Below are positions 61,186 through 64,000 of a DNA stretch of 64,000 nucleotides, piece after piece. The stretch spans positions 372,001 to 436,000 of the forward strand of contig NZ_JAMOIM010000001.1 of assembly GCF_026130545.1 (NCBI RefSeq), given 5' to 3'. Position 1 is the stretch's first letter. Every line of letters starts with the position of its first letter. The notes beneath the pieces are model-generated. The model was not told the origin of the DNA and ran no database searches. It worked only from the letters and a program-made list of their open reading frames with translations. Source of the stretch: Lichenifustis flavocetrariae. GTDB lineage: Bacteria; Pseudomonadota; Alphaproteobacteria; Rhizobiales; Beijerinckiaceae. Both the position numbers and the translations under genes were made by a program.

Positions 61186-62211
61186 GTGCGAACTCAGGAT
61201 ATTCTCACTTTAACGCCGGCCGGCATCTACTGCCCGGCCGGCGATTTTTTTGTTGACCCGATGCGGCCCGTAGGGCGGGCCCTTGTAACGCACGGGCATA
61301 GTGATCATGCCCGTGCGGGTCACGACAAGGTGATGGCAACCGCACCGACGCTCGACATCATGGACGTTCGCTACGGTCAGGATTTTACCCGAGAGCGCCA
61401 AGTCGCGGTGCTCGGCCAAGCGGTTCGGATTGGCGACGTTGTGATTACGTTCCATCCGGCGGGACACGTGCTCGGTTCGGCGCAGATCGCCATCGAGCTG
61501 GATGGGTTTCGTGTCGTCGTCTCTGGCGATTATAAGCGATCGCAGGATCCGACGTGCTTGCCGTTCGAGCCTGTGCAGTGCGATTCCTTCGTGACCGAGG
61601 CGACTTTCGGCCTGCCGGTCTTCCGATTTCCCGATGCGGAAACAGAGGCCCGCAAGCTTTTGGCGTCGCAGGCCTTGTTTCCTGACCGCACGCATCTCCT
61701 GGGCGCTTACGCCCTGGGCAAAGCGCAGCGCATGATCCGCGTGCTGCGGGATCTCGGTTACGACCGCCCGATCTATCTTCATGGCTCCATGGTGCGTCTC
61801 TGCGACTATTATGGCAGGGCAGGGATCGATCTTGGCGAACTGCGGCGTGTCGATCCGGCTCAGCGCGGACGTTTGGGTGGCGAAATCGTCCTCTGTCCGC
61901 CGAGTACCTTGAAAGACACCTGGGCGCGAAAGTTCCCCGAGCCGATCACCGTGGCCGCATCGGGGTGGATGCGCGTGAGGGCACGGGCCCGGCAAAAGGG
62001 GGTCGAACTTCCGCTGATCGTCTCCGATCATGCGGATTGGCCAGCTTTGTGCGCGACGGTCCGTGAGGTCGGGTGCTCGGAGCTATGGGTCACGCATGGA
62101 GAGGCTGACGCTCTCGTGCATTGGGCCGGGATGCAGGGGATCGAGGCGCGACCGTTGCACCTGATGGGCTATGGCGAAGAGAGCGATGAGGCGTTGGACG
62201 AAGCGGCATGA
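61186..62211 (+). CDS. Ligase-associated DNA damage response exonuclease
   Basis: The product is 341 residues from a GTG at 61186 (VRTQDILTLTPAGIYCPAGD). It is a metallo-beta-lactamase/beta-CASP nuclease of the SNM1 type: LVTHGHSDHARAGH (HxHxDH), FHPAGHVLGSAQIAI, VVSGDYKRSQDP, and LIVSDHADWPALCATV. It should trim or open DNA ends, by family precedent. It overlaps the ligase start by 4 bases (ATGA at 62208). Together with the ligase, helicase and PdeM it forms a repair set, possibly for interstrand or clustered damage. Confidence 0.92.
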   Translation: MRTQDILTLTPAGIYCPAGDFFVDPMRPVGRALVTHGHSDHARAGHDKVMATAPTLDIMDVRYGQDFTRERQVAVLGQAVRIGDVVITFHPAGHVLGSAQIAIELDGFRVVVSGDYKRSQDPTCLPFEPVQCDSFVTEATFGLPVFRFPDAETEARKLLASQALFPDRTHLLGAYALGKAQRMIRVLRDLGYDRPIYLHGSMVRLCDYYGRAGIDLGELRRVDPAQRGRLGGEIVLCPPSTLKDTWARKFPEPITVAASGWMRVRARARQKGVELPLIVSDHADWPALCATVREVGCSELWVTHGEADALVHWAGMQGIEARPLHLMGYGEESDEALDEAA

Positions 62212-63860
62212 AGGCCTTCGCCCAGTTGTTGGACCGCTTGTCGTTCGAGCCTTCGCGCAACGGCAAGCTGCGCCTCATGGCCGATTTCTTCCGGCGCACG
62301 CCGGACCCGGAGCGCGGCTACGCTCTCGCGGCTCTCACCGACACTCTGAAATTCCAGCATGCCAAACCGGCGTTGGTGCGGGCTCTTCTCGAGGAGCGTG
62401 TCGATCCCGTCCTGTTTAACCTCAGCTACCATTATGTGGGGGACCTGTCCGAGACCGCGGCTCTGCTTTGGCCAGCGGCTGCCCATCCCGGTGAGCCGCC
62501 GCTCTTGTCCGAAGTGGTCATGACGCTTGCAACCACCAGCCGTGCCGCCTTTCCGCGACAACTCACGCTGTGGCTCGATACGCTCGACGAGATCGGTCGC
62601 TGGGCTCTCCTGAAACTGATCACCGGCTCGCTTCGCATCGGCGTTTCGGCACGTCTGGCCAAGACGGCGGTCGCCATCCTTGGAGGTCATGAGCCGAACG
62701 AGATTGAGGATGTTTGGCACGGACTGGTCATTCCCTATGGTCAGCTGTTCGCCTGGATGGATGGTACGGGACCACGGCCGGCATCCGTGGATCCGGCGCC
62801 TTATCGCCCCGCGATGCTGGCGCACCCGCTCGAGGAGCGGGATGTGGCTTCGCTGGACCCGAAAGACTTCTCGGCTGAATGGAAGTGGGACGGTATCCGG
62901 GTTCAGGCTGTCGCGGGTCACGATGCGGACGGCCGGCGCATCGCCAAGCTCCACTCGCGCGCCGGGGAAGATATTTCCGCGGCCTTCCCGGACCTAATCG
63001 AATCCTTGCGCGACCCGCGATTCGGCGATTCAGCGCTCGATGGTGAATTGCTGATCATGCGCGAAGGACGCGTGCAATCCTTCGGGACGCTGCAGCAGCG
63101 CTTGAACCGGAAGACCGTCTCGGTCAAAGCCATGGCGGATTACCCGGCGCATTTGCGCGCCTATGATCTTCTGGCCGAAAGCGGAGAGGATCTCCGAAGC
63201 CTGCCCTTCACCGAGCGCCGGGAGCGGTTGGAGGCGCTCGTCGATCGCCTCCATGATCCGCGGGTTGATCTATCTCCCATCGTCGCTTTCGACAGTTGGG
63301 AGCAATTGGCAGAGTTCCGCGCCGATCCGGTCCAGGCGGGAGCCGGACCCGACGCCGACGCCATCGAAGGGCTGATGCTGAAGCGCCGCGAAAGCGCCTA
63401 TGTTCCGGGGCGCCCGAAGGGCCTTTGGTTCAAGTGGAAGCGTAACCCGTTCAACGTCGATGCGGTGCTGATGTATGCTCAGCGCGGCCACGGCAAGCGA
63501 GCATCCTTCTATTCCGATTACACGTTCGGGGTGTGGCGAGGCACACCGGAGGCGCAGGAACTCGTGCCCGTGGGCAAGGCCTATTCGGGTTTTACCGACG
63601 AGGAACTGACGCGCCTCGATCGTTACGTTCGGAACAATACGACGTCACGGTTCGGTCCCGTGCGCGAAGTGGAGCACACCACCGAGAAGGGATTGGTCCT
63701 GGAGATCGCGTTCGAAGGTCTCAATCGGTCGACGCGGCACAAGTCCGGCCTCGCCATGCGCTTTCCTCGCGTCAACCGGATCCGATGGGATAAACCGACC
63801 GGAGAGGCGGATCGTATCGAGGTGCTGGAAAGCCTGCTCAATTCGCCGAACGAGCGCTGA
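62208..63860 (+). CDS. ATP-dependent DNA ligase (cisplatin-resistance-type repair ligase)
   Basis: The product is 550 residues. The adenylation lysine is probably Lys226 in AEWKWDGIRVQAVAG (KxDG motif I). Other ligase motifs are HSRAGEDISAAFPDLIESLR (RxG), FGDSALDGELLI (motif III), LEIAFEGLN, and PVREVEHTTEKGLVL toward the C-terminal OB fold. It has the long N-terminal DNA-binding domain of the ligase-associated family. It seals nicks using ATP. It is coupled to the exonuclease gene by overlap, and its 3' end overlaps the pbpC gene on the other strand by 23 bases. Confidence 0.95.
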   Translation: MKAFAQLLDRLSFEPSRNGKLRLMADFFRRTPDPERGYALAALTDTLKFQHAKPALVRALLEERVDPVLFNLSYHYVGDLSETAALLWPAAAHPGEPPLLSEVVMTLATTSRAAFPRQLTLWLDTLDEIGRWALLKLITGSLRIGVSARLAKTAVAILGGHEPNEIEDVWHGLVIPYGQLFAWMDGTGPRPASVDPAPYRPAMLAHPLEERDVASLDPKDFSAEWKWDGIRVQAVAGHDADGRRIAKLHSRAGEDISAAFPDLIESLRDPRFGDSALDGELLIMREGRVQSFGTLQQRLNRKTVSVKAMADYPAHLRAYDLLAESGEDLRSLPFTERRERLEALVDRLHDPRVDLSPIVAFDSWEQLAEFRADPVQAGAGPDADAIEGLMLKRRESAYVPGRPKGLWFKWKRNPFNVDAVLMYAQRGHGKRASFYSDYTFGVWRGTPEAQELVPVGKAYSGFTDEELTRLDRYVRNNTTSRFGPVREVEHTTEKGLVLEIAFEGLNRSTRHKSGLAMRFPRVNRIRWDKPTGEADRIEVLESLLNSPNER

Positions 63861-64000
63861 CCCGCACATTCGCGTGATCGCTCCGTCCCTGGGCATCGAT
63901 CACCACCACGGTCGAGAACCCTTCCTCCGTTGGCAGCCATGCGGCGTCACGGGCAAACGGCCGACTGTCCACGGGACGGCCGTCGACGAGCCAGCGGTAA
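63838..64000 (-). CDS. pbpC: Penicillin-binding protein 1C, C-terminal end (partial)
   Basis: The minus strand from the window edge reads YRWLVDGRPVDSRPF, then AWLPTEEGFSTVVVIDAQGR and SANDHANVRV-like residues (DHANVRVSARSAN) to a stop at 63838, 53 residues in all. This is the C-terminal BiPBP domain ending of PbpC-type glycosyltransferase/transpeptidases, with the pattern WL.DG, F and V.DA.GR. The rest of the gene is outside the window. PbpC polymerises and crosslinks peptidoglycan. The stop lies within the end of the ligase gene. Confidence 0.7.
   Translation of the reverse strand, partial: YRWLVDGRPVDSRPFARDAAWLPTEEGFSTVVVIDAQGRSDHANVRVSARSAN

Noticed and set aside
1-64000. CRISPR array, tRNA, rRNA, transposon
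   Set aside because: No regularly spaced direct repeats, no tRNA T-loop and acceptor pattern, no rRNA sequence and no transposase motif were recognised by reading; a tRNA scan program would be the decisive test.

Overview
The window is high-GC bacterial DNA, most likely from an alphaproteobacterium of the order Hyphomicrobiales (Rhizobiales). The evidence is the cell-cycle phosphorelay genes ctrA and chpT, an EipA/DUF1134 envelope protein, a class I lysyl-tRNA synthetase, DUF2076, a FliJ of the Rhizobiales type and the ligase-associated DNA-damage cluster. I cannot name the genus with confidence. I saw no rRNA, tRNA, CRISPR array or transposase.

Layout. Positions 1-3917 (minus) hold an envelope gene set: a truncated secreted protein, a DUF4384 protein, a caspase-like peptidase with DUF4384 features and an OmpA-domain protein. 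Divergent from it, 4141-8729 (plus) encodes a TonB/TolA-like protein, a small AT-richer two-gene insert with a HELTH metallopeptidase, a secreted protein, and an ExbB/TolQ plus ExbD/TolR pair. Positions 9048-23041 hold mostly metabolic and transport genes: a GT-C-like membrane protein, mmsA, a LysR regulator with an apparent frameshift at a perfect inverted repeat, DUF2076, a TPR lipoprotein, an MFS pump, folA, a GNAT, thyX, an EamA transporter, and a class IV aminotransferase coupled to a sulfotransferase-like gene. Positions 23056-26182 hold fliJ, ctrA, a receiver protein and a TetR regulator. Positions 26844-35232 hold a 3-methyladenine glycosylase, a catalytically degenerate HtrA-like protein, a SWIB protein, kdsA-kdsD, envelope proteins, cysQ and chpT.

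Positions 35267-45805 hold an HNH-like protein, a branched-chain amino-acid ABC transporter without its binding protein, a TIGR04076 protein with an aldo/keto reductase, a deaminase, a hybrid histidine kinase, a LuxR-type and a Crp-type regulator. Positions 46045-50863 form the most unusual unit: a tightly packed YcaO, TfuA, zinc metalloprotease and SSGASL-repeat protein operon, which looks like a peptide- or protein-modification (RiPP-like) system. A class III cyclase/TPR protein follows. Positions 53485-64000 hold lysyl-tRNA synthetase, a VPLPA-CTERM surface protein, the ligase-associated DNA repair genes (phosphoesterase, Lhr-like helicase, exonuclease, ATP-dependent ligase) split by three unrelated genes, and the end of a pbpC gene.

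Working links between genes: kdsA and kdsD supply Kdo for lipopolysaccharide; ctrA and chpT belong to one phosphorelay; folA and thyX belong to the folate/thymidylate cycle; livGFHM form one importer; the TonB-like, ExbB and ExbD proteins probably form one proton-driven envelope motor, possibly linked to the caspase/OmpA set.
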